From positions 27,169-91,168 of the forward strand of contig NZ_JAHKRC010000021.1 in assembly GCF_019345465.1 (NCBI RefSeq): a DNA stretch of 64,000 nt, read 5' to 3'. The notes beneath the pieces are model-generated. The model was not told the DNA's origin, made no database searches, and was given only the letters and a program-made list of their open reading frames with translations. Within the stretch, counting starts at the first letter, position 1, and the number at the start of each line of letters is the position of its first letter. This stretch comes from Pseudomonas sp. NKUCC02_KPG. Lineage in GTDB: Bacteria; Pseudomonadota; Gammaproteobacteria; Pseudomonadales; Pseudomonadaceae. A program made the translations under genes and the position numbers. Below, one piece after another: positions 25,178-33,961 of the stretch.

Positions 25178-27297
25178 ACTGACATGACGAATTCAGCACA
25201 GACAGGGCCATGAAAATGAGCGCAGACAGACTCGATCAGCGCAGCATCCTTTATCGGGTCCAGCCCCGGATATGGCTGGCCGTTGTAGCTCCCCGCATAG
25301 GTCAGTACCGCCTCAATGCTGCCGCCGTCCCGGTACAGCGTGCGCATGAGCTGGCATTCCTGATCCTTGCTGTCGGTTGTACGCAACGCGTAGTGCAGCG
25401 CCAACGCGGTGCCCAGTTCCAGGGCGCTGCTGTCGATCCCGTGTTTTTTGGCCAGGTCGATACTGCGAAAAATCCGCTCGTTACGTTGCAGTTTACGCAG
25501 CGGGTCACGCCCTACACGGGCGCAGGGATCCTTGAAGGAGGTGTTGCAACGCTCCAGAAAGGTAGCCGAAAAGCCGGCCACGGCGTCCGCCATATGGGGG
25601 TTTTCGGCCACCAGGGCCGGGCCGACAGCCTCGCCGATCAAGCGCCGGGCCAACGCACTCACACGGGGATCGCCCATGCCCTGTCCCAACCACGAATACC
25701 CGAGCAGGCTGGCGTACCAGGCAATGATCGCGTGGGGACCATTCCACAGCAGGTTCTTGATCACCTGGGTCTGGGTGATGTCGTCCACCGTCTTCACCTG
25801 GCGCAATCGTTCAAGCAGGTTGCTGCACCGCTGCGCATACAGGGGCATGTCCGGCTCGCTGTTGAACAGGATCAGGTGCAACTGGCTCAGGGCGTTACTG
25901 GACTGGGCAAAAGGTCGAAAGCGACTGATCAGGCGCTCATATTCGGGCACCGGTGTGCGGGTTTCGGCCTTCGGGGTATCGACCTCGTCAATCAAGCTGT
26001 TCTGGAATATCTTCGACTTGATCCGCAACTGGCGCACCAGGGCTTCGTTGGACAATTTGGAGACGATGCGACTGACGACTGTCTCGACGAAATGGGTGTT
26101 GTCCAGTATCTGTTGGCACAGCTGGGGGGAAACCAGCAGCTCCAGTTGCGCCTGCACATGCCGGCGCACAAAGTCGGCTCCGCCGACCTTGTTCAGCACG
26201 ATCAGGATCGTCAGCTCCCGGCCCCGTCGTTCGTAGCGACGGATAAGGCCCTTGGCAATCACCCCCGCCTGCTTGCGGATCGCCGTTTCCGGAAGGCTCA
26301 GCCCGACAATTTCCGCCACGTCGTACATACGGATCACCGCTTCGGCGTCGTCCATGTCGATCATGTTGAGGTTGTCGATGGTCTGGTCGAAGGACGTGGC
26401 GGTATAGCGCACGCTGAAGCGGCCAAACGCCTGGATGGTCTCGCGCAGCATCCGTGAGCGGGTGGCGGCGATGATCTCGCAGGGGCGCGTGTAGCCATCC
26501 CAATGGGAGAAGATTTGCGTCAGGTAGCCACCTCCCATCGCGCCAAAACCATGAATCCCGGCACTGAACTGGTTGAGTGTCGGCGGGAAGCTCTCGGTCA
26601 GCGCCGGGGTGCCCAGGTCGGGCATGCACTCATTCAGATCACCCAGAAAACCGTGCATGGTCTGGTACGCCATGAGTGCTCCGGCCTTGACCTCGGGTGC
26701 CGGAGGCTTGATGTCTTCGATCAGGATCGGTTGCCCGTCGGCACGTATCGCCGACAGCAGGCCGTTCTCCGAATCCTCCAGCATCAGGCAATGCTGTGGC
26801 AGGCAATTCAGGGCACTGGCCGCCTTGAGGAATATCTCGGGGTGGGGTTTGCCCTGACTGACTTCATCGCCACACACCGTGACGTCGAAATACTTGAGCA
26901 CGTTGGCATTGATCAGGTATTCCTCGGCGATGGCCCGGCGACTCGACGTGGCCACGGCCATGGTCAGACCGTACTTGCGCAAACGCTCCAGCACTTCCAG
27001 CAGGCCGTCCTTGATCGGCACACCCTGATTGCGCACATGGGCCAGTTCAAGCTCATCGGCACGCTGGCGGACTTGCGCATACGGGAAGTCTTGGCCGTGA
27101 TTGGCCTTGGCCAGCGCCTCGGCTTTTTTGGCGCTCAAGCCCAGTGACCCCATCAGTGTTTCTTCACTGAGCGGCGTGCCGTGAATCTCGATGGCTGCCT
27201 GTTTGAGTGTTTTAAAGCGCAAGCGCTCGGTGTCAAACATGGTGCCGTCCATATCGAAGATGGCACTGAAAATTCGTTTACCCTGAAAATAAATCAT
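25171..27297 (-). CDS. mtlD: Bifunctional mannitol-1-phosphate dehydrogenase/phosphatase (HAD-MtlD fusion)
   Basis: 708-aa fusion. N-terminal HAD phosphatase, about residues 1-215: motif I FDMDGTMFD (D15, D17), motif II VATSSR, Lys in QGKPHPEIF, motif IV MLEDSENG. Then a mannitol dehydrogenase-type domain, about 240-705: FGAMGGGYLTQI, VLNKVGG, a substrate-site Lys/Asn in QVIKNLLWNGPHAIIAWYASLLGY. The same layout is known from the Acinetobacter baylyi MtlD, which reduces fructose 6-phosphate and dephosphorylates mannitol-1-phosphate to make mannitol as an osmolyte. The ATG at 27297 has AAGGAG eight bases upstream; longer frames do not. Osmoprotection here is inferred. Confidence 0.88.
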   Translation of the reverse strand: MIYFQGKRIFSAIFDMDGTMFDTERLRFKTLKQAAIEIHGTPLSEETLMGSLGLSAKKAEALAKANHGQDFPYAQVRQRADELELAHVRNQGVPIKDGLLEVLERLRKYGLTMAVATSSRRAIAEEYLINANVLKYFDVTVCGDEVSQGKPHPEIFLKAASALNCLPQHCLMLEDSENGLLSAIRADGQPILIEDIKPPAPEVKAGALMAYQTMHGFLGDLNECMPDLGTPALTESFPPTLNQFSAGIHGFGAMGGGYLTQIFSHWDGYTRPCEIIAATRSRMLRETIQAFGRFSVRYTATSFDQTIDNLNMIDMDDAEAVIRMYDVAEIVGLSLPETAIRKQAGVIAKGLIRRYERRGRELTILIVLNKVGGADFVRRHVQAQLELLVSPQLCQQILDNTHFVETVVSRIVSKLSNEALVRQLRIKSKIFQNSLIDEVDTPKAETRTPVPEYERLISRFRPFAQSSNALSQLHLILFNSEPDMPLYAQRCSNLLERLRQVKTVDDITQTQVIKNLLWNGPHAIIAWYASLLGYSWLGQGMGDPRVSALARRLIGEAVGPALVAENPHMADAVAGFSATFLERCNTSFKDPCARVGRDPLRKLQRNERIFRSIDLAKKHGIDSSALELGTALALHYALRTTDSKDQECQLMRTLYRDGGSIEAVLTYAGSYNGQPYPGLDPIKDAALIESVCAHFHGPVCAEFVMSVA

Positions 27298-27797
27298 GAG
27301 CACAGCTCCTTGTAAGGCGAGACTTTTGGCTTCGCTCGCTGAAACGCTTCGAATCAAAAAGTGGTTTCAAATACAAATGCCGGGCAGCAGGACGCACCAT
27401 TGAAAGCGGGGCGTGAGCGCACCGGAACGGCGAGTGGTCAGCAATAATCAGGTGGAGGGACGTAACAATGGTGCCAGTTGGCGCAGCTGCCCGCAAAGCA
27501 GGGCCTGAGCAGAGGTAATGCGGTGTGTGCAAGAAGGCGGGAAACAAACCCTGTGACTGCATGATTGCAGCATTTGACGTGAGGCCCACAACTCGCAATC
27601 AGGGATGCGAAGTGTGAGCCGAACCGGCGATTGATACGTGTGATTCCATCCATAAGGGCGTTGAAATTTCCTGTAATGCGATTGGATACCCTTTTAGCTA
27701 TAACCCATGTAGCGCGTCTAAATCAAGGTTGGCGTCAGTTCGCAAGGGGGCTGATGCCATTGCGAGCCCCCTCTGCGCCTGCTCCACGATTGCCTCA
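27298..27797. other. 500-bp intergenic region upstream of mtlD
   Basis: Bounded by mtlD (minus, starting at 27297) and the 3' end of an adhesin-like gene (minus, ending at 27798). Short open frames here have no ribosome sites or family features. It should contain the mtlD promoter; I saw no convincing sigma or operator motif. Confidence 0.5.
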
Positions 27798-29078
27798 CTA
27801 AAAATCGATTTCGCTGTCTGAAACAACGGTAATCGTGCCCCGGTACGTACTGCCCGAATGAGCATCCAGCATGCTTTGCATCGGATCCCGCGGGATTTCA
27901 AAGTGTAATTTTGCCTGGCCGTTATCCACGTAAAAACTGGGGGAATACACCGCAGGCGTCGTGCTCAACTGTTGGCGTTCCACTGGGCGATCCGAGGCAT
28001 CGCGCAAGCCATTTGGCAGTGTCAGTCGAGTTTCGACTGCCACCGTATGACCCGCTGGGTTTTGTATCCCGCACTGAGTGCCCATCAGGTATTCACATTG
28101 CAGCGTCATGCTGAACGGGGTAGACGACGAAAGACTGAAACCCTGATCAGCAAAGAGCCTTTGCGGCCGACGCCCCTGGTTCAACCATTGCTGCCAGCCG
28201 CCGGCGGGGTTGAGCACGACCCGAAGACTGTTGGCCGGGAACTGGAACCTGAGGGTATGTTGAACCTCCAGGCTGAAATTGAAGGTGACACTATTATCGG
28301 TGGGAAGAAGGTTGTCACCAAAGTCGAAGTCCTCGCCCGGGCCGGCCGTATAAGTGATGGAGCCGCTATAAGTACCCGTTTCCATTCTCAATGGATCCGG
28401 GGCAGTCATCAGGTAAGACACACTGATATTGTCAAACTTCAGCCAGTCAATCTCATACGCAGGAGGAAAGCCGCAAGACACAGGCTGCGGGGTAAACCAG
28501 AAGAAATTGGAGAATGTGGTACCCGCATACATCCCCGCTCCCCTTGGGCATGCCACTGGTGAGTTCCATCCCCACGGTCGCCCGCCCCAAAGCAAGCTGT
28601 GAGCGTAATTATGTTCTGCTGTTGGCATACCGATAATCAGCCTGGCGTCACGGGTTCGGATGGTTGCGCTCAGGGCCGAAATGGAAAAAAACACCTCGGC
28701 CACCTGCCCCGACGCGCTAACCACTTGCACGGGCCTCGGTTCGGCAGGGACCTTGAACATCGCACCGTCCCGAACATTGGCGTGGTTGGCCAGAATCGGC
28801 GTCTGCGATATCGCCTGGAACCCACCAAAACCGATGCTGAAATACCCCCGTGGAATGCATGTGCCGGGATACGTGGCGCAAATACCAGAATTGGGCGTGG
28901 TGTTTTTAAACTGGTTGACTTGCGGATTGGCCGGATCAGGGTTGAAAACAGCCGTGATATTGGTTGTCAACGCCTGGGTTTGAGGCGCTGAAAACCCTGT
29001 CAGAAGAGCAAGACAACTACAAAGTAGCCATCTTGCAAGTATAGGTACTGTGAGCTTTTTTTTGGCAGATAGGCGCAT
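27798..29078 (-). CDS. Secreted fimbrial-adhesin-like protein, paralogue 1
   Basis: 426-aa exported protein: a basic N-terminus (MRLSAKKK), hydrophobic stretch, signal cleavage probably after TQA. The mature part starts with LTTNITAVFNPDPANPQVNQFKN-type sequence and has cysteines spaced as two disulfide-like pairs (GICATYPGTC). The C-terminal third ends in STYRGTITVVSDSEIDF, a beta-rich ending reminiscent of class 5 (CFA/I, CblD-like) fimbrial tip subunits. No chaperone, usher or major subunit gene is nearby, so the fimbrial link is tentative. Closely similar to the next gene upstream; a tandem duplication. Confidence 0.7.
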   Translation of the reverse strand: MRLSAKKKLTVPILARWLLCSCLALLTGFSAPQTQALTTNITAVFNPDPANPQVNQFKNTTPNSGICATYPGTCIPRGYFSIGFGGFQAISQTPILANHANVRDGAMFKVPAEPRPVQVVSASGQVAEVFFSISALSATIRTRDARLIIGMPTAEHNYAHSLLWGGRPWGWNSPVACPRGAGMYAGTTFSNFFWFTPQPVSCGFPPAYEIDWLKFDNISVSYLMTAPDPLRMETGTYSGSITYTAGPGEDFDFGDNLLPTDNSVTFNFSLEVQHTLRFQFPANSLRVVLNPAGGWQQWLNQGRRPQRLFADQGFSLSSSTPFSMTLQCEYLMGTQCGIQNPAGHTVAVETRLTLPNGLRDASDRPVERQQLSTTPAVYSPSFYVDNGQAKLHFEIPRDPMQSMLDAHSGSTYRGTITVVSDSEIDF

Positions 29079-29224
29079 GGGCAGACTTTGACTCGGGTTA
29101 AAGGGCGTCTATCTATAAAGCGACTAAACATTGCGTTTACTTAAATGGCCTGCACAACAAAAACGTCACACCCCCACGAACGGGCCGGATGGCGGGTTTG
29201 ATGATCAGGGCCTGGCGCAGCGAA

Positions 29225-30505
29225 TCAATAATTGATTTCACTGTCCGAGATAACCGTGATGGTGCCTCTGTACGTGCTGCCCGAATGATCATTGAGCATG
29301 CTTTGCATCTGATCCTGGGCCACTTCAAAGTGCAGTTTCGCTTGACCGTTATCCACGTAGAAACTGGGGGAATAGACGGCAGGCGTTGTGCTTAGCAGTT
29401 GGCGGTTCACCGGTTGATCCGAGGCGTCGCGCAAGCCATTTGGCAGTGTCAGCCGAGTTTCAACCGCCACCGTATGACCCGTTGGGTTTCGTATCCCGCA
29501 CAGGGTGCCCACCAGGTATTCGCATTGCAGTGCCATGCTGAACGGGGTGGACGACGAGATGTTGAAACCCTGATCAGCCCAGAGCCTTTGCGGCCGACGC
29601 CCCTGGTTCAACCATTGCTGCCAGCCGCCGCCAGGGATCAGTTCAATACGACTGCTGTTGGCCGGAAACTGAAACCTGAGGGTGTGTTGAACGTCCAGGG
29701 TGAAATTGAGGGTGACACTGTTGTCGGTAGGGAGCAGATTGTCGCCAAAATCGAAGTCCCCGCCCGGCCCCACCGAATAGGTGATCGAGCCGCGATAAGT
29801 GCCTGTTTCCATTCGCAGGGGATCAGGAGAGGTCATCAGGTACGACACGCTGATATTGGACATTATCAGACTGTCGATCTCATACGCCTGAGAAACGCCA
29901 CAGGGTACGGGCTGAGGGGTAAACCAAAAGAAATTGGCGCCCGTATAAGAAGGTCCCATCGCAGGCCCCCGCGGGCAAGCCGCTGGCGAACTCCAGCCCC
30001 ACTGGAACCCGCCCCAAAGATGGCTCTGAGCGGTAGTTGCACTGTTTGTCGGTATGCCTGTCATCAGCCTGACGTCACGGGTCCAGTTGGTTCCACCCAG
30101 GGCCGAAATGGAAAACTGCACCTGCGCCACCTGCCCACGGGAGTTGGTCACTTGAACGGATCTCGGTTCGGCCGGGACCTTGAACATCGCACCGTCTCTG
30201 ACATTGGCATGGTTAGCCAGAATCGGTCTCTGCGAACGTGCCTCGAGATTACGTAAACCGATGCTGAAGTAACCTCTGGGAATACATATGCTGGGGTAGC
30301 TGGCGCAAATACCGGAATTGGGCGTGGTGTTTTTGAACTGGTTGACCTGAGGGTTGCCCGGATCGGGGTTGAAAACAGCAGTGATTTCAGCCGTCAATGC
30401 TTGAGCATGGGGGGCAAAAAACACTGTCAGAAAGAGCAGAAACCCACACAATAAAAAGCTTGCCAATGCACCAGCGGGTGACTGCACTTTATTACATGTT
30501 TTCAT
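29225..30505 (-). CDS. Secreted fimbrial-adhesin-like protein, paralogue 2
   Basis: 426 aa when started at the ATG at 30505, which begins a normal signal peptide (MKTCNK then ALASFLLCGFLLFLTVFF, cleavage after HAQA); an upstream in-frame ATG at 30541 is also possible, and neither has a strong ribosome site. From LTAEITAVFNPDPGNPQVNQFKN to the GTITVISDSEINY end it parallels paralogue 1 nearly residue for residue, with most differences in the middle (about residues 125-190), the region most likely to bind a ligand if these are adhesins. 146 bp separate the two genes. Confidence 0.7.
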   Translation of the reverse strand: MKTCNKVQSPAGALASFLLCGFLLFLTVFFAPHAQALTAEITAVFNPDPGNPQVNQFKNTTPNSGICASYPSICIPRGYFSIGLRNLEARSQRPILANHANVRDGAMFKVPAEPRSVQVTNSRGQVAQVQFSISALGGTNWTRDVRLMTGIPTNSATTAQSHLWGGFQWGWSSPAACPRGPAMGPSYTGANFFWFTPQPVPCGVSQAYEIDSLIMSNISVSYLMTSPDPLRMETGTYRGSITYSVGPGGDFDFGDNLLPTDNSVTLNFTLDVQHTLRFQFPANSSRIELIPGGGWQQWLNQGRRPQRLWADQGFNISSSTPFSMALQCEYLVGTLCGIRNPTGHTVAVETRLTLPNGLRDASDQPVNRQLLSTTPAVYSPSFYVDNGQAKLHFEVAQDQMQSMLNDHSGSTYRGTITVISDSEINY

Positions 30506-30727
30506 GGTAGAAGACGCAAAATTTGCCGAGGGGGCGCTCATTCAACTCGCGCAAGCAATAAGTGTCTATCTAATTATAACACAAATTATGCCAACAATAA
30601 AGACTTGGCTGCACACTACGAGCCTGGCAAATGCATCACAAAGGTGCGTTTCTCAGCGGATCTGTATGATGGCGCGTTTGTTAGACAGGCATCGCTGACA
30701 CGCCTGTCCATCGTTCAGGAGTTGTGC

Positions 30728-32917
30728 ATGAAAAGGCTTTACCGCACGTTCAACCAGACTGGGGCCGATCCGCGGTTCCGGTTCGGTTTGCTCAGCCTAG
30801 GCGTGCTGCTGGGCAGCGCCATGCCTGCGGCACACGCAGCCCGAACCGAACTGCCTGCCACTGCCGTCACCGCCGAGGATAACGGGGCTTACCAGGCAGA
30901 CAACGCCTGGGTGGGTGGTTTTGAGGCGGCGCCATTGCTCGATACCCCCGCAGCGATCTCGGTGTTTACCGATGCGTTGATTGAAGATCAACAAGCCCGC
31001 CTGCTCAGTGATGTGCTGAAAAATGATGCCTCAGTGGGCGAGAGCTATGCCCCGGTCGGCTATTACGAAAATTTCGTGGTGCGCGGTTTCTCGCTCAATT
31101 CGGCCAACAGCTACAAGATCAATGGCCGCACCATCACCGGCGAACAAAATGTCGGGCTGGAAAACAAGCAGCAGGTGGAGTTGCTCAAAGGGCTTTCGGG
31201 CTTGCAAAGCGGGGTTTCGGAGCCCGGCGGTGTGGTCAATTACGTGACCAAGCGCGCAGCCGATGTGCGTTCGGTCACTGTCTCGACCGACGACCGTGGC
31301 AGCGGTTATCTGGCCGCCGACGTGGGTGGCTGGTTCGGTAGCGAACAGCAGTTCGGCCTGCGCGCCAACGTCGCCCACGAAGATATTCACTCCTGGGTCG
31401 AACACGCCAATGGCCAGCGTGATTTTGCATCCGTGGCATTCGACTGGAACATCAGCCCCGATGCCCTGCTGCAACTGGACGTGGAGTATCAAAACAAGGA
31501 GCAGCGTTCGGTTCCGGGCTATCAATTGCTCGGCGGCACCGAGCTGCCACACCACGCCTCACCGAAAAAACTGCTGGCACACCAGAGCGGCTCCAAGCCG
31601 GTGACCATTGATTCACTCAATATCAACGGCAACTTTGAGTACCGCTTCAGTGACAGCTGGAAGGGTAGCCTCAGCGCATCACGCAGCAAGGTGGTGATTG
31701 ACGATTACAGTTCGTTTGCCTGGGGCTGCTATGGCTCCGCCAGTTGCTCCAGCGCGCCAGTACCCAACTACTTCAGCCCTGAAGGCAATTACGACATCTA
31801 CGACTTCCGAAGCCCCGACGATACCCGGCGCAACGATGAAGTTCAGGCAGCACTTAGCGGCAAGTTTGATACCGCCAGCATCGGCCACGAGCTGACAGTG
31901 GGCACCAGTGCCTTTCGACGCGTGGTCGATCAGCGCGAGCTGATCAACGAGATGATCGGCACCGGCAACATTGATACCGAACCCGAGCAATTTGCGCGCT
32001 ACCAGGGTCCCGTCAACGACAGCTATCGCCGTCTGGACAGCCGCCAGTACGGAGTGTTTTTCAATGACCTGATCAGCTTTAACGAGCAGTGGCAGACCAT
32101 GATCGGCGGGCGCGAAGTGCGTCTGGACGAAAGGACTTTCGACAGCAATGGCGACACCACCCGACACACCCAACGCTATGAGTTCCTGCCCCAGGCCGCG
32201 CTGATCTACAAACCGGTGCAAAACATGACGCTGTATACGCGCTACAGCAAGGGCCTGTCCCTGGGCGCGGAAGCGCCGTGGTTTGCAACGAATCGATATC
32301 AAATCCTGCCCCCCACCGTATCGCGGCAGATCGAAGCCGGGATCAAGTATGACTGGCAGCGCATCAGCCTGAGCGCCACGCTGTTTCAGATCCGTCAGGC
32401 ATACCAGTACTCCGAGCCCCAGAGCGACGGCTCATTCATCTTCGTGCAACAGGGGCAACAAAAGAACACCGGGCTGGAGCTGGCAGCCAACGGCTGGGCC
32501 AGCGAACGCCTGCAGGTGGGTGCGAGTGTGGCGGTGATCCGGTCACGGGTCACGGGCAGCGGCACACCGGACTATGAGGGCCATCAAACCATCAACGTCC
32601 CTACCCTGCGTGCCAGCCTTCATGGTGACTACGCCCTGCCCTGGATCGATGGCCTGGCACTGCTCGGCGGCGTTCAATACAGCGGCAAGAAATACGCCAG
32701 TCAATTGGGTCAGACCCAGGCTGATGCTTACGCTATTTTCAATATCGGCAGCCGCTACAGCACCCGTATCGACGGTTACGACACCGTCTTTCGCCTGACG
32801 GTCGATAACCTGTTCGACAAGCGCTACTGGCGGGATGTAGGGGAATACATGGGCGACAACTATGTGTTCCAGGGGGCGCCGCTGACGGCAAGACTGAGTG
32901 CTTCGATCAATTTCTAG
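30728..32917 (+). CDS. TonB-dependent siderophore receptor
   Basis: 729-aa outer-membrane receptor. The start at 30728 follows CAGGAG and opens a signal peptide (MKRLYRTF ... LLSLGVLLGSAMPAAHA). Plug domain features: LDTPAAISVFTDALIEDQ, YENFVVRGFSLNSANSYKINGRT, VELLKGLSGLQSGVSEPGGVVNYVTKR. The C-terminus LTARLSASINF ends in Phe, as expected for a porin-type barrel. No transporter or regulator gene lies beside it and I see no strong Fur box in 30506-30727, although 30563-30604 is very AT-rich and may hold the promoter. The ligand is unknown. Confidence 0.88.
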   Translation: MKRLYRTFNQTGADPRFRFGLLSLGVLLGSAMPAAHAARTELPATAVTAEDNGAYQADNAWVGGFEAAPLLDTPAAISVFTDALIEDQQARLLSDVLKNDASVGESYAPVGYYENFVVRGFSLNSANSYKINGRTITGEQNVGLENKQQVELLKGLSGLQSGVSEPGGVVNYVTKRAADVRSVTVSTDDRGSGYLAADVGGWFGSEQQFGLRANVAHEDIHSWVEHANGQRDFASVAFDWNISPDALLQLDVEYQNKEQRSVPGYQLLGGTELPHHASPKKLLAHQSGSKPVTIDSLNINGNFEYRFSDSWKGSLSASRSKVVIDDYSSFAWGCYGSASCSSAPVPNYFSPEGNYDIYDFRSPDDTRRNDEVQAALSGKFDTASIGHELTVGTSAFRRVVDQRELINEMIGTGNIDTEPEQFARYQGPVNDSYRRLDSRQYGVFFNDLISFNEQWQTMIGGREVRLDERTFDSNGDTTRHTQRYEFLPQAALIYKPVQNMTLYTRYSKGLSLGAEAPWFATNRYQILPPTVSRQIEAGIKYDWQRISLSATLFQIRQAYQYSEPQSDGSFIFVQQGQQKNTGLELAANGWASERLQVGASVAVIRSRVTGSGTPDYEGHQTINVPTLRASLHGDYALPWIDGLALLGGVQYSGKKYASQLGQTQADAYAIFNIGSRYSTRIDGYDTVFRLTVDNLFDKRYWRDVGEYMGDNYVFQGAPLTARLSASINF

Positions 32918-32962
32918 GGTTTGGCTTCGTTAGTCCCGGATTTAGACCCTGCCCGACTTTTT

Positions 32963-33763
32963 GTGGGCGTTGACGAACCGTGCGAGGCTACGTTCGAGCG
33001 CGAAGCGGTCGTAAAACCGGGACAGGCGGTTTGCCTGATGAACCGTGGAAGCTGATTTTACGACGGCTACGCCGCCGGACGCAGCCTCGCACGGCTCGTC
33101 AGCGACTACAGTTCGCAACCTACCCCTTGTAGTCGCTGACGAGTAGAACGAGGCTGCGATCGATCGCGAATCGGTCGCAAAACCGGTACATGCGGTTTGC
33201 CTGATTAACCGTGGAAGCTGATCTTACGACGGCTACGCAGCCGGACGCAGCCTCGCACGGCTCGTCAGCGACTACAGTTCGCAACCTACCCGCTGTAGTC
33301 GCTGACGAGTAGAACGAGGCTGCGATCGATCGCGAAGCGGTCGTAAAACCGGGACACGCGGTTTGCCTGATGAACCGCGGAAGCTGATCTTACGACGGCT
33401 ACGCCGCCGGACGCAGCCTCGCACGGCTCGTCAGCGACTACAGTTCGCCACCCCCCCCTTGTAGTCGCTGACGAGTAGAACGAGGCTGCGATCGATCGCG
33501 AAGCGGTCGCAAAACCGGTACACGCGGTTTGCCTGATGAACTGTGGAAGCCGACTTTACGACTGCTACGCAGCCGGACGCAGCCTCGCACGGCTCGTCAG
33601 CGACTACAGTTCGCAACCTACCCCTTGTAGTCGCTGACGAGTAGAACGAGGCTGCGATCGATCGCGAAGCGGTCGCAAAACCGGTACACGCGGTTTGCCT
33701 GATTAACCGTGAAAGCTGAGCTTACGACTGCTTCGCAGCCTCGCACGGCTCGTCAGCGACTAC
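32963..33763. repeat. Tandem array of five 166-bp palindromic units
   Basis: Units begin at 32963 (diverged left end), 33129, 33295, 33461 and 33627: every step is exactly 166 bp. Each unit is 147 bp (the last has a 10-bp internal loss) plus a 19-bp spacer that is itself conserved (AGTTCGCAACCTACCCCTT). Unit ends are perfect 15-bp inverted repeats, GTAGTCGCTGACGAG and CTCGTCAGCGACTAC; after a symmetric 5-base mismatch the arms continue as CGAGGCTGCG/CGCAGCCTCG. An inner AACCGG...CGGTTT hairpin lies in the loop. No gene is encoded. Confidence 0.95.
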
Positions 33764-33861
33764 AGATTGGTAGCTGCAACTCCTCGCAACAACATTAAGC
33801 AAAATTTAATTGATAGCCCCCTAACAAAAAGCGCAGGCTAGAGGGCTTGGTTACGCTTTGT

Positions 33862-33885
33862 ATCATTCCGGATGATATTGATCTT
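33862..33885 (+). promoter_or_regulatory. Candidate MexT-type (nod box-like) site before mexE
   Basis: ATCATTCCGGATGAT is a near-perfect palindrome, and the segment ATCA-N5-GATGAT-N4-ATCTT resembles the MexT box ATCA-N5-GTCGAT-N4-ACYAT. It lies 77 bp before mexE. No mexT gene is adjacent in this window. The stretch 33764-33961 otherwise holds only the presumed mexE promoter. Confidence 0.5.
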
Positions 33886-33961
33886 CGCTGGGTTCGATTC
33901 GTTCCCCGGCACGCGCGCCAGCATTATCCGCCCATCTCAATAGATTGGCGGACTCCCCCTC

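Noticed and set aside
25210..26457. Plus-strand open frame of 415 codons across mtlD
   Set aside because: Antisense shadow of the mannitol-1-phosphate dehydrogenase domain.
30506..30727. Fur box before the second TonB receptor
   Set aside because: The AT-rich stretch does not match the consensus beyond chance level.
32963..33763. CRISPR-like array of regularly spaced repeats
   Set aside because: Period is 166 bp, the 19-bp spacers are conserved and not unique, repeat units are 147-bp palindromes, and no cas gene is present.
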